Positions 8,133 to 17,265 of a stretch of 64,000 bases of DNA are shown here, in pieces. Within the stretch, counting starts at the first letter, position 1, and every line of letters starts with the position of its first letter. The stretch covers positions 1 to 64,000 of the forward strand of contig JADFSO010000007.1 in the NCBI GenBank assembly GCA_022560735.1, in the 5' to 3' direction. Source of the DNA: Pseudomonadota bacterium (GTDB lineage: Bacteria > Pseudomonadota > Gammaproteobacteria > Steroidobacterales > MnTg04). The translations under genes and the position numbers were made by a program. The notes beneath the pieces were generated by a model that saw only the letters and a program-made list of their open reading frames with translations, ran no database searches and was not told where the DNA came from.

Positions 8133-9749
8133 GTGATGTCCAGATCGGTGAGGGCTGACGACGTAATCATTATCGGTTCGGGGCTCGCCGGGTTGGTTTG
8201 TGCATTGGAACTGGCGCCAACACCGGTCACCTTGATAACCAAAACCCCCCGGCTTGACGGCGGATCGAGTGTTCTGGCGAAGGGCGGTATTGCCGCGGCG
8301 ATCGGACCCGGAGATACACCGGGTCACCATGCGGCGGATACGTTGTCGGCCGGTGCCGGCTTGAGTGATCCTGAAGGTGCTTTGCAACTGGCCGAAGACG
8401 GTGTCGAGAATCTCCAGTTTCTGCTCAATGAAGGGGTTTCATTCGACCGGGCGCAGGGGGGTGGTCTGCAACTGGCGCGGGAGGCTGCCCACAGCTACCC
8501 ACGGATTATTCATGCAGGGGGTGACGCGACCGGCCAGGTTATTGTGAAATCTTTGATCGAGCGTGTGCGTGCAACGCGGTCAATCAATGTACTCGAAAAT
8601 ACACTCGTGCATGACCTGGTCGTACACGGCGGGTGCGTGCATGGAATCGTTGCGTACACACCCGGTCGGCAGTGGATCTACTGCCAGGCGTCGCAAGTGG
8701 TCGTCGCCACCGGTGGAATCGGCATGTGCTGGTGGCATACGACAAATCCGCGGGAAGCGACCGGTGATGGTTTGGCGATGGCTGCGCGCGCAGGCGCCAA
8801 ACTGACTGACCTGGAATTCGTTCAGTTTCATCCCACCGCTTTAGCTGTTCATAGCAAAAACACCGGCGCGCGTCTGCCCCTCCTCACTGAAGCGCTGCGT
8901 GGGGCAGGGGCTGTTCTGCTCGATGAATCGGGTCACCGATTCATGCTGTCGGGATATCCCGGCGCAGAAATGGCGCCTCGCGATGTCGTTGCGCGGGCGA
9001 TCGAAAAGCAAACGGCCAACGGGAAAGCTGTATTCCTTGACCTACGCCCCGTGTTTAGCGCAGGCAAGGACCATTTATTTCCGCAGGCGATTGAAGCAGC
9101 CAGAAAGGCAGGATTCGATCCAGCAAAAGAACCTGTGCCGGTCATCCCGGCAGCACACTATCACATGGGCGGTATTCAGACCGACCATCGCGGCCAAACA
9201 TCAATAGATGGTCTTTGGGCATGCGGCGAGGCAGCGACGACAGGAATACACGGAGCCAATCGCCTGGCGAGCAATTCATTGCTCGAGGCCCTCGTCTACG
9301 CGCGTCGCGTCGCTGTTGATATTGGCTGCAATCCGCTCCCGCAATACAAACACCCGGCGCCGGCGCCTGCTGGCCCCAAGGTCCCGCCGGACACGGCACT
9401 TGTACGACTCGATGGCATGGTTGATACGACCAGAACGCTGATGTCCCGCAAGGTTGGTGTTTTGCGTTCCGGCAAAGGGCTGGCAACGGCATTATCGCAG
9501 TTGTCGAATCTGGACAAACAAATGCGATCTTTGGCTGAGCAAAACACGTCGCGCCGTCCGCCATCGGCCAATATGGTCAAGCGTTGGAGCGCAGCACGCA
9601 ATCTCCTTCTTGTCGCTCGATTGGTTACCTTGGCCGCGTGGCAACGGCAAGAAAGTCGCGGCGCTCATTATCGTGACGACTATCCGAATCCGGCTCCTGA
9701 GTGGAAGAGACGTCAATCCTTGACCGTCGATCAGCTGAACGTAGCGTAA
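8133..9749 (+). CDS. nadB: L-aspartate oxidase NadB
   Basis: 538 residues, flavoprotein that oxidises L-aspartate to iminoaspartate, the substrate of NadA. The FAD-binding GSGLAGLVCALE is at about residues 15-26, the substrate-loop region GGSSVLAKGGIAAA follows, and the succinate-dehydrogenase-type motifs FVQFHPTAL and AAHYHMGGI are present. The C-terminal helical domain is complete. The start is GTG 8133 or the adjacent ATG 8136. It lies in an operon with nadA under the putative NrtR operator. Confidence 0.96.
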   Translation: MMSRSVRADDVIIIGSGLAGLVCALELAPTPVTLITKTPRLDGGSSVLAKGGIAAAIGPGDTPGHHAADTLSAGAGLSDPEGALQLAEDGVENLQFLLNEGVSFDRAQGGGLQLAREAAHSYPRIIHAGGDATGQVIVKSLIERVRATRSINVLENTLVHDLVVHGGCVHGIVAYTPGRQWIYCQASQVVVATGGIGMCWWHTTNPREATGDGLAMAARAGAKLTDLEFVQFHPTALAVHSKNTGARLPLLTEALRGAGAVLLDESGHRFMLSGYPGAEMAPRDVVARAIEKQTANGKAVFLDLRPVFSAGKDHLFPQAIEAARKAGFDPAKEPVPVIPAAHYHMGGIQTDHRGQTSIDGLWACGEAATTGIHGANRLASNSLLEALVYARRVAVDIGCNPLPQYKHPAPAPAGPKVPPDTALVRLDGMVDTTRTLMSRKVGVLRSGKGLATALSQLSNLDKQMRSLAEQNTSRRPPSANMVKRWSAARNLLLVARLVTLAAWQRQESRGAHYRDDYPNPAPEWKRRQSLTVDQLNVA

Positions 9750-9835
9750 GCGGGGGGAAGCGTGCCGTTTCTCTTTTTGCTTCAGGCATCCGTTGCGCAT
9801 AAGCTGTTTCGAAAGCATGCCGGGAGGACGCTTGT

Positions 9836-11221
9836 ATGGGATACATGGTCAAGATTCTTTGCGCAATATTCATCATTTTGTCTGCCTCTATATCTGGCGC
9901 CTATGCGCAGGACAGGACGGCGCTGGTAGGGGGTCGCCTGATCGATGGCTTTGGTTTTGCACCGATCCAGAACAGCGTTATTCTGATTGCAGATGATACG
10001 ATCGTAAAAGTTGGGACGGTCGATACGTTGCCAGTGCCGGATGGCTATAAAATAATTTCGACAGACGGCATGGATGTCTTGCCGGGCTTATGGGAAAGCC
10101 ACGCGCATCTCATGCTCAGCGGCCATGCCGACTATCCTCACTGGCAGGCAACTTATCTCGATCGGTTGGCAGATGAAATCATGCCCGCTACGGCAAGCCA
10201 CCTTTTATTGGCCGGTGTGACATCGGCCCGTGACCTGGGCGCGCCACTCGAGCCGTCAAAATCGGTTAAGGAGCGGATCGATCGCGGTGAAATACCGGGG
10301 CCGCGCCTTTTTATGTCGGGACCGTTTTTGCAGGCAGAAGTCGAGGACTGGCAAAAAGCCTATCGCTGGCCGGTGCGCTCGGTGGCGGATGCACGGGCAA
10401 AAGTCGCGAAGCTGGATGATGCCGGCATGGTCATCGTGAAGCTGATCGATCAGGATAAACTCCCGCTCAAGGTCGCCAAGGCGATTGTCGATGAAGCCCA
10501 TGCGCGCGGAATGAAGGTTGTCGCGCATGCTCACCGCCCGAATGAAATTCGTGTCGGCCTCGAGATCGGCATCGATAATTTCGAACATACGGGGCTGACT
10601 ACGGCGCCTGAATATCCGCCTGATATTATGCAGGCCTTGAAAGAGCGTACCGCCACGGGCCGCATCGCCGGCGGACCTCTTTACTGGACACCGACGGTCG
10701 AAGGCCTGTGGAACTTCGACCGTACCGTTGCGAACCCTGAAAAACTCGATGATGATTGTTGGGAGCGTGGCCTCAAGGAAGATACGATCGCCGATATTCG
10801 CGCATCCATTACCAACCCGGGACAGCTTGGCTATACCCGCCTGACACCGTTGCGCAAACCAACCCTGAAACGAAAAATCGCGCAACTGCGCGAAGCCGGA
10901 GTGGTTTTTCTTGTGGGTACCGACAGCGGTATCCCAATGAAATTTCATTGTCAGTCTACGTGGAATGAGATGGATGTCCTGGTCCGCGTCATGGGTATGC
11001 CGGTCATGGATGTGATTCGCGCGGCGGTTTACTGGCCCGCCGTCATGATGGGTGTTGAAGATGAACTGGGCACGGTATCTGCGGGCAAAAAAGCCGACAT
11101 CATCGCTGTGCGTGGAGACGTGTTGGAATATATCAACCTGCTCCAGCATGTGGATTTCGTGATGAAGGGCGGGGTGGTTTACAAACAAGACGGCAAGCCG
11201 GTCGAGGAAAACCTGAACTGA
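9836..11221 (+). CDS. Secreted amidohydrolase-family protein
   Basis: 461 residues with a signal peptide (ILCAIFIILSASISGAYA, cleavage likely near residue 25). Amidohydrolase metal ligands are visible: HxH in WESHAHLM, a Lys-like position in MVIVKLIDQ, His in VVAHAHRP, GIDNFEHTG, and a C-terminal Asp in FLVGTDSG. It belongs to the imidazolonepropionase/prolidase-like group of exported hydrolases. The substrate cannot be told from sequence; peptides or cyclic amides are possible. A single-gene unit after nadB. A second, fused amidohydrolase occurs at 25920-27938. Confidence 0.85.
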   Translation: MGYMVKILCAIFIILSASISGAYAQDRTALVGGRLIDGFGFAPIQNSVILIADDTIVKVGTVDTLPVPDGYKIISTDGMDVLPGLWESHAHLMLSGHADYPHWQATYLDRLADEIMPATASHLLLAGVTSARDLGAPLEPSKSVKERIDRGEIPGPRLFMSGPFLQAEVEDWQKAYRWPVRSVADARAKVAKLDDAGMVIVKLIDQDKLPLKVAKAIVDEAHARGMKVVAHAHRPNEIRVGLEIGIDNFEHTGLTTAPEYPPDIMQALKERTATGRIAGGPLYWTPTVEGLWNFDRTVANPEKLDDDCWERGLKEDTIADIRASITNPGQLGYTRLTPLRKPTLKRKIAQLREAGVVFLVGTDSGIPMKFHCQSTWNEMDVLVRVMGMPVMDVIRAAVYWPAVMMGVEDELGTVSAGKKADIIAVRGDVLEYINLLQHVDFVMKGGVVYKQDGKPVEENLN

Positions 11222-11618
11222 GCGACCGCGTTGAATGGTTGGGATCGCCACCCAAAGCAGACATTCGAGTACCAGTTGTGTATGTCACGATTTGATGGTG
11301 GTATATAGTTCTGGCGAATTAGATGCTTTTCCTCTTTTTTTCCCCGATATTTGCCATTGACCAAGAATCCAACGCAGGCGTAGAGTTTCCCTGTGGCAAA
11401 GAACCTGACAGATATCGAATCCCAGGCGCGGCGCTTGAGGCTGGCGTATCATTTTATGATTCGGGGTTTCCAGGGCTCGGTCGTGATTTTGCACTGGAAA
11501 TTCGCTTGCCATGTCATCGTATTAGCGACTCGCATGCTGCCGGTTTCGAAGTCAAGCCGGATATCCGCCGAAGAATTTTGCACCGATTTCCGTCAAGTGA
11601 AAGTTCAAGGAGAAAAAA
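11222..11618. other. Intergenic region of about 400 bp
   Basis: Between the amidohydrolase and a small membrane protein. One GTG-started reading on the plus strand (about 11393-11629) begins VAKNLTDIESQARRLRLAYH, but it has no matching family I know, and its end overlaps the strong ribosome-binding site of the next gene, so I do not call it. No hairpin with a T-run and no clear promoter was found. Confidence 0.4.
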
Positions 11619-11798
11619 ATGGATACTGACAACGTAAGTAACGTAAATATTGTCGACATCAAAATGCCATTTATGTCGATAGTCGTCTTTATGGTAAAGG
11701 CGGCCATAGCAGCCATCCCGGCATTAATTATATTGACAGTACTTGGGATGATACTGACGGGCGTGATCGGCGGCATGATCAGCGGCATGATCGGCTGA
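11619..11798 (+). CDS. Small hydrophobic membrane protein (59 aa)
   Basis: ATG 11619 is preceded by AAGGAG at optimal spacing. The 59-residue product has a short acidic N-terminus (MDTDNVSNVNIVDIKMPFMS). A long hydrophobic stretch follows, with IAAIPALIILTVLGMILTGV and a Gly/Met-rich end (GGMISGMIG) that could form a helix-packing interface. One or two membrane helices are predicted. I recognise the general style (NIVDIKMPF followed by a membrane helix) from small conserved gammaproteobacterial proteins, but no function is known to me. Confidence 0.7.
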   Translation: MDTDNVSNVNIVDIKMPFMSIVVFMVKAAIAAIPALIILTVLGMILTGVIGGMISGMIG

Positions 11799-11992
11799 AT
11801 CAGTATGTAGCCCATTGTCGCTTGCCACTAAGGTCCGCTTCCGGCCGACTGGTTTTCTCCCATTCTAATGGGCCACGTTTAAAAGGCTGTGCTTGCAAGG
11901 GTGCGGCTTTCTTAATATTTGGTGCGGGGAATCCCAACCAATCAAAAAAGGTACACTGGCGACCTGCCCATACTGCAAATCGGGAAGAGTGC

Positions 11993-13297
11993 ATGATGAG
12001 CATCTGGTCGCAGGCCAAAGACCTGGCCGCAAAAACGCCCGAAGAACGGAATCGGTATGTCGATTTTCTTCGCGCCGTATCGATCCTGGCGGTAATCACC
12101 GGCCACTGGCTGATCGTCGCTTTGTATTACCAGGACGGTTCGCTAACGCCGGGCACTCTCCTGAGGATTCAACCCGATACACAGTGGCTGACCTGGTTAT
12201 TCCAGGTGATGCCGATATTTTTCATCGTGGGTGGTTACGCGAATGCCGTCTCGCTGGAAAGCGCGCGCCGCCGTGAAATCGGTTACGCGGGCTGGCTGGC
12301 GGCCCGTTTGAATCGACTCGTTACACCGCTGCTTGCCTTGTTGCTGGGCTGGGCAATTTTCGCCGTGCTCTTGTATTTTTGGGATGTCAGCAGCGGCGTC
12401 ATCGGGCTGGCGTCACGAGCCGCGTTGATACCCATCTGGTTTCTTGCGATCTACATCATGGTTGTCGTGCTCGCTCCCGCGACATACAAGGCATGGCGGC
12501 GCTGGGGTTTCGCGTCGTTCTGGGTTTTCGTGGCCGGCGGCGTGCTTGTCGATGCCCTCTTTTTTATGGCGGACCTTCGTTGGGCGGGCTGGAGTAACTA
12601 TTTCTGGGTTTGGCTCGCTGTGCACCATCTGGGTTACGCATGGCGGGACGGTCGTATGGGGAGTCCCGCCCGGCTTTTGACTTACTCGGCGCTGGGTTTG
12701 CTGGTGCTGGTGTTGCTGATTTTCATGGGGCCATATCCTCTGGCCATGGTGGGTTCACCGGATGAGGGCCTGAGCAACACGGCCCCGCCGAAAATTACTT
12801 TGCTGGCGCTGGCGATCGTTCAGTTTGGTTTGTTATTGGCGATTGAGAAACCGATGCGGCGCAGGTTATCCGGTCTGCGTGTCTGGGCCGCGACGGTCTT
12901 GATCAACAGCATGATCATGACGGTCTATCTCTGGCATCTGACGGTTATGGTGATTGTTGTTTCTCTGGCCTACCTGGCCGGAGGCGTGGGACTGGAATTC
13001 GAACCCGGGAGCTCCGGGTGGTGGCTTACCCGCCCGCTTTGGATAGGCTTTCTTTATGCGGTGTTATTGCCGGCAGCCTTGCTGCTGGCGCCATTGGAGA
13101 GGCGTGCGCGCGCGCCCGATGCGGCTGTCCCGGCGGCGGCGAGGCAGGTCGGTGGTGCGGTACTGATTTGCCTGGGCGTGGCGCTGCTTGCTCTTTTTGG
13201 ATTCGGCAATGCTCCGCTGCCATATCTCGATATCGCTGCATTCCTGATGGTCGTTGCGGGTGCGACACTCAGCGGATTACTGCCCGGATTCAAATAA
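11993..13297 (+). CDS. Acyltransferase-3 family membrane protein
   Basis: 434 residues from ATG 11993, chosen because GGGAAGAG stands upstream and the 57 residues of an earlier in-frame start (11822) look non-coding. The N-terminus has the family hallmark NRYVDFLRAVSILAVITGHW with the catalytic-type His. About ten membrane segments follow. The family (OatA/NodX-type) transfers acyl groups, often acetyl, to sugars of envelope polymers. The C-terminus may be one or two helices shorter or longer than relatives. No neighbouring glycan genes are seen, so the substrate is unknown. Confidence 0.85.
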   Translation: MMSIWSQAKDLAAKTPEERNRYVDFLRAVSILAVITGHWLIVALYYQDGSLTPGTLLRIQPDTQWLTWLFQVMPIFFIVGGYANAVSLESARRREIGYAGWLAARLNRLVTPLLALLLGWAIFAVLLYFWDVSSGVIGLASRAALIPIWFLAIYIMVVVLAPATYKAWRRWGFASFWVFVAGGVLVDALFFMADLRWAGWSNYFWVWLAVHHLGYAWRDGRMGSPARLLTYSALGLLVLVLLIFMGPYPLAMVGSPDEGLSNTAPPKITLLALAIVQFGLLLAIEKPMRRRLSGLRVWAATVLINSMIMTVYLWHLTVMVIVVSLAYLAGGVGLEFEPGSSGWWLTRPLWIGFLYAVLLPAALLLAPLERRARAPDAAVPAAARQVGGAVLICLGVALLALFGFGNAPLPYLDIAAFLMVVAGATLSGLLPGFK

Positions 13298-13559
13298 AAC
13301 CGATGGATTGAGACCCATCAGCCAGCCTTTAGCGCCGACTTACAGGATCGGGTCTATCGGCAGCAGCCTGATAAGCCGCAGTTTAAATCGCTTGCCGCGA
13401 CCCACTTTCTTGTCTGGATTAAAATTGACCGTCGATGCCCCGCCAGATTACAGCCAAAGCTCGCACCACCTGCTATATTTGAATAAACAAGCCGAAACAA
13501 AGAAAACTGTAATTAAATGCTCGGGCATCCTGTTTAGAGAGGGAGAGAAATGTCCACAA

Positions 13560-13889
13560 ATGAAAAAATCTTCGCCGCGGTTGCGGCCGGGCGCCGAGGT
13601 CGACTACCAGGCGCCGGGCAGCCTGCTTGCCGCACTGCATGGTGCCGTGGCCGGTAAATGCGTAGCCAGCGCCAGGCACCTGCTGGCCGACGGCGCCAAC
13701 ATCGATGCCAAACAACACGGTGGCTATACCGCGTTGATGGCCGCCGCGGCAAACGGTTTGATCGAAATGCTCACGCTGCTGCTCGAGCACGATGCCGACC
13801 CGGCGATCACCGACGACCAGGGCAATACTGCCGGCGATCAGGCATTGCAAAAAGGTCAGGCTAAAGCGGCAAATCTGTTGCCGGCCTGA
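13560..13889 (+). CDS. Ankyrin-repeat protein, probably frame-damaged at its 5' end
   Basis: 109 residues from ATG 13560. Ankyrin repeats are clear from about residue 20: GSLLAALHGAVAGKCVASAR, LLADGANIDAKQHGGYTALM, AAAANGLIEMLTLLLEHDAD. The good ribosome-binding site (GGGAG) fits ATG 13550 instead, which is in another frame and encodes MSTNEKIFAAVAAG, the usual first helix of such proteins, before running out of frame. I infer a small deletion joined the first codons to the middle of a repeat. The protein from 13560 may be made poorly or not at all. Confidence 0.65.
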   Translation: MKKSSPRLRPGAEVDYQAPGSLLAALHGAVAGKCVASARHLLADGANIDAKQHGGYTALMAAAANGLIEMLTLLLEHDADPAITDDQGNTAGDQALQKGQAKAANLLPA

Positions 13890-14147
13890 ATCATGCGAGT
13901 TCGTCTTTTTCCTGTTCCGTTCAGTGCTTCGCCGCCGATGGTATCGGCGTCGGTACGACAGGAGGTGCACGGCGATCGACAGGGCGTTTTTCCGTGTCCG
14001 CATTCGCCCGAGCCTTTGCGACCAGTGGTTTTATCACTGCGCCAACCCACACCAAAGGCTCGCTGGACTCACGTAATGTAGCGCACAGGTTCAAGCCGCT
14101 TGCAACGGAGCGGGAACACCGGACAGCAAACAGAAACCAGATCAACC

Positions 14148-17100
14148 ATGACGCTCACCGAAAAAAGCCTGCAGAACCCCGCTGCGATCGCTGTGGTCGT
14201 TGCCTTGATCACGTTGTTTGGTGCGTTGGCAATTTACAAGCTACCGATCCAGTTACTGCCCGATATTTCGCGACCACAAATAACGGTTTTCAATAACTGG
14301 CGTCAGGCGGCGCCTGCAGAGATCGAGGCCAATATCGTAGAGCCGCAGGAGAGCATCCTCAGATTTATCCCGGGCGTTACGGAAATTACCAGCAATGTCC
14401 GTCGCGGCTCCGGTCGTATCACGCTGACTTTCGATATCGACACCGATATGCAGGACGCGCTGATCCGGGTTATCAACGCGGTGAACCAGGCGCCCCCGTT
14501 ACCGGTCGATGCCGGTGAGCCGTTTGTCGCGGGTGGGGCCGGTTTCAACTCGCCGATGGTCGCTTCGTTGCTGATACGCGCCTTGCCGGACAACCCAAAC
14601 CAGGAAATGGCCAGCTACCAGAAACTGATCGAGGAGACGGTACAGCCGAGACTGACCCGTATCCCGGGCGTTTCACAGGTCCACCTTAACAGTCAGCGGG
14701 ACAGGCAGATTCACATCAAGTTCGATCCATACAAGGCTGCGGCGCTCGGTATTCGCGTCGAAGATATCGCCGCGGCGATCGGACAAGCAGTTGATGTATC
14801 AGGCGGTTTCGCCGATGTGGGGCGCCGCCAGTACACAGTTCGCGTCGTCGGACAGCAACAAATCGATGAAATGGACGAGTTGATTATTGGCTGGAGCGGT
14901 AATCGCCCGTTGTATCTGCGTGAAGTCGCGGAGATCGAAGTTGGTCTTGCGCCGGTGTCAGGGTTCACCTTGCGCAACGGCTATCCTGCGTATTACATCC
15001 TGATTCAGCGAGAAAACGCTTCCAATACGGTTGATATTCTCGATCGGATCAACCTGGCGCTTGACGAACTCAACGCCGGTCCGTTGCTGGAGGCCGGGCT
15101 GACCATGGACCTGAGTTTCGATTCCTCGGTCTACATTCGTCGCGCCATCTCGCTGGTGCGGACCAATCTGGGCCTGGGCGTGTTGCTGGCGCTCGGTGTT
15201 TTATGGTTTTTCCTGCGCAGTGTGCGCGTGACGCTGCTGATTGCGATGGCGATTCCCGTGTCGCTGATGGGTGCATTTGTCGCGCTGGATATTTTTGGTC
15301 TCACCCTCAATGTAATTTCACTGGCCGGCCTGGCATTTGCTGTCGGCCTGGTGCTGGATGCGGCGATCATCGTGCAGGAGAACATCGTTCGTTACCGTCA
15401 GAGCGGCGAACAGGGTGATTATGCGGTTTTGCATGGCGTATCCCAGGTTTCCGGCGCATTGTTTGCCTCGACGCTGACCAGTGTCGCGATTTTTCTGCCG
15501 ATCCTGTTCATGAAGGGCATGGAAGGCCAGTTGTTTGCCGACCTGGCCCTGACCTTGTCGGTCGCAGTCCTCGCTTCGTGGGCCGTGGCCATGACGGTCT
15601 TGCCGGCGGCAAGTTCTCGCTGGCTGAGCAAGGAAGAAATAAAGGATCCGATGTCCCATTGGTGGGATCGCGTCACCGGTCTGATGATGAGATTGACCGA
15701 TACCCGGTTTCAACGCAGCGCCTGGATCGGCGGGCTGCTGGTCTCGGCGGTTGCGATCACTGTGCTGCTGATGCCGAAAGCGGATTTCCTGCCATCGGCA
15801 AAGGCCGACGCGGTGCAGACCTTTTTCAGTTTGCCGGCCGGCAGCACCGTGAAAATGCTGGAAAAAGAAATTGCCGGCGAGATCGTGCGGCGCCTGAAGC
15901 CATACATGGATCACGAGCAAAAGCCCTATATCAACGGATACAACCTGTCGATGTACGGCTCGTACAGTATGCTCTTCCTGTATCCGGAAGAGCCGGAAGA
16001 AGTCGACGATTTTCTCGCCCTGCTCAGGGATGAGTTGCTGGTTGGTCTGCCGGATACACAAGCGTTCCCAACCCGTGCCTCGCTGCTCAGTTTTGGCTTC
16101 AGTGGCGGGCGCGCGATCAACGTGGATCTGCAGGGGCCGGATATCGGCGCACTGATGGCTGGCGCCAGGGTCGGCATGCTGGCAATCGACGAATTCCTTC
16201 CCGGCGCCGTGGCTCGTCCCGTGCCGGGACTGTCGATTTCGGAGCCGGAGCTTCAGATCGACCCCAACGAACGTCAGATTGCCCAGTCCGGGCTCAGCCA
16301 ACGCAGCTTCGCCAGCGCCGTGCGGGCGATGACCGGTGGCCTTTTTGTCGGCGAATATTTCGATGGCAATGATCGCATGGACATGATTCTCAAGTCGGGT
16401 GAGTGGTCTTCGCCGGAAGCGTTGGCGGCCATGCCAATCAGCACGCCTCTGTCTGGCGTGCAGACGATCGGCAGCCTGGCGACGATTACCCGTACGGTGG
16501 GACCGAGCCAGTTGCAACGGGTGGACGGGCAACGGACCGTCAGTTTGCAGGTCATACCGCCGGAGCACATGACCGTCGAAGAGGCGCTGGCCATTCTGCG
16601 TGCAGATGTCGGGCCGAAGATTCAGCAGGCTTTGCCCATTGACGCCAGTATTAGCTACCGGGGCAGTGCGGACCGGCTGGAAGGCGCGTTAAAGGAAATG
16701 AGGAACAATTTCCTGCTCGCGATCCTGATTCTGTTCATGATCATGGCGGCGATTTTCCGTTCGTTGCGTGACAGTTTCCTGGTGCTGCTGGTCATGCCAC
16801 TGGCGTTGGCCGGCGGGGTGCTTGGCTTGCGCCTGCTCAACATCGTGACATACCAGTCCATGGATTTACTGACCATGATTGGCTTTATTATTTTGCTGGG
16901 TCTGGTCGTGAACAACGCCATTCTCTTGGTCAGCCAGACCCGGCATGCAGAGAAAAGCAAAGGCTATGACCGCCGCTCTGCCGTCGCCGAGGCGATCAGG
17001 GTTCGTGCCCGGCCTGTTTATATGAGCACGCTGACCAGTATTTTTGGGATGTTGCCACTGGTCGTGATTCCCGGTGTCGGCTCGGATGTATACCGCGGAC

Positions 17101-17252
17101 TGGCAGCGGTCATTGTTGGCGGTATGATGGTCAGCGCGTCGTTCACGCTGGTCTTGCTGCCCAGCCTGTTACGCCTCGGGGAGGAGCGGCGGACAACCAT
17201 CGTCGGCACCGGCAGCCCGGGTCAGGTCGCGGCCGGCCGGGAGACAGGCTGA
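14148..17252 (+). CDS. RND-family efflux permease (HAE1-like)
   Basis: 1034 residues from ATG 14148. Inner-membrane RND permease with the typical start SLQNPAAIAVVVALITLFGA and two sets of TM helices around periplasmic loops. The proton-relay region of TM4 reads GLVLDAAIIVQEN: Asp404 is kept, but the second Asp of the usual DD pair is Ala405. In TM10 the Lys of AcrB (K940) is Asn922 (GLVVNNAILL). This altered relay is seen in some RND subgroups, so it does not prove inactivity. The adaptor gene follows 13 bases downstream. No TolC-type gene is adjacent. Confidence 0.92.
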   Translation: MTLTEKSLQNPAAIAVVVALITLFGALAIYKLPIQLLPDISRPQITVFNNWRQAAPAEIEANIVEPQESILRFIPGVTEITSNVRRGSGRITLTFDIDTDMQDALIRVINAVNQAPPLPVDAGEPFVAGGAGFNSPMVASLLIRALPDNPNQEMASYQKLIEETVQPRLTRIPGVSQVHLNSQRDRQIHIKFDPYKAAALGIRVEDIAAAIGQAVDVSGGFADVGRRQYTVRVVGQQQIDEMDELIIGWSGNRPLYLREVAEIEVGLAPVSGFTLRNGYPAYYILIQRENASNTVDILDRINLALDELNAGPLLEAGLTMDLSFDSSVYIRRAISLVRTNLGLGVLLALGVLWFFLRSVRVTLLIAMAIPVSLMGAFVALDIFGLTLNVISLAGLAFAVGLVLDAAIIVQENIVRYRQSGEQGDYAVLHGVSQVSGALFASTLTSVAIFLPILFMKGMEGQLFADLALTLSVAVLASWAVAMTVLPAASSRWLSKEEIKDPMSHWWDRVTGLMMRLTDTRFQRSAWIGGLLVSAVAITVLLMPKADFLPSAKADAVQTFFSLPAGSTVKMLEKEIAGEIVRRLKPYMDHEQKPYINGYNLSMYGSYSMLFLYPEEPEEVDDFLALLRDELLVGLPDTQAFPTRASLLSFGFSGGRAINVDLQGPDIGALMAGARVGMLAIDEFLPGAVARPVPGLSISEPELQIDPNERQIAQSGLSQRSFASAVRAMTGGLFVGEYFDGNDRMDMILKSGEWSSPEALAAMPISTPLSGVQTIGSLATITRTVGPSQLQRVDGQRTVSLQVIPPEHMTVEEALAILRADVGPKIQQALPIDASISYRGSADRLEGALKEMRNNFLLAILILFMIMAAIFRSLRDSFLVLLVMPLALAGGVLGLRLLNIVTYQSMDLLTMIGFIILLGLVVNNAILLVSQTRHAEKSKGYDRRSAVAEAIRVRARPVYMSTLTSIFGMLPLVVIPGVGSDVYRGLAAVIVGGMMVSASFTLVLLPSLLRLGEERRTTIVGTGSPGQVAAGRETG

Positions 17253-17265
17253 GGATTTTACCGGG

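Noticed and set aside
10256-11251. 331-residue open frame antisense to the amidohydrolase
   Set aside because: No recognisable motif and no ribosome-binding site; the plus-strand gene has intact catalytic residues.
11393-11629. 78-residue reading before the small membrane protein
   Set aside because: Its start is plausible but it overlaps the strong ribosome-binding site of the next gene and matches no family I know.
15318-16568. 416-residue open frame on the minus strand inside the RND permease gene
   Set aside because: Antisense shadow of a well-supported permease; composition is Arg/His/Gln-rich without any family motif.
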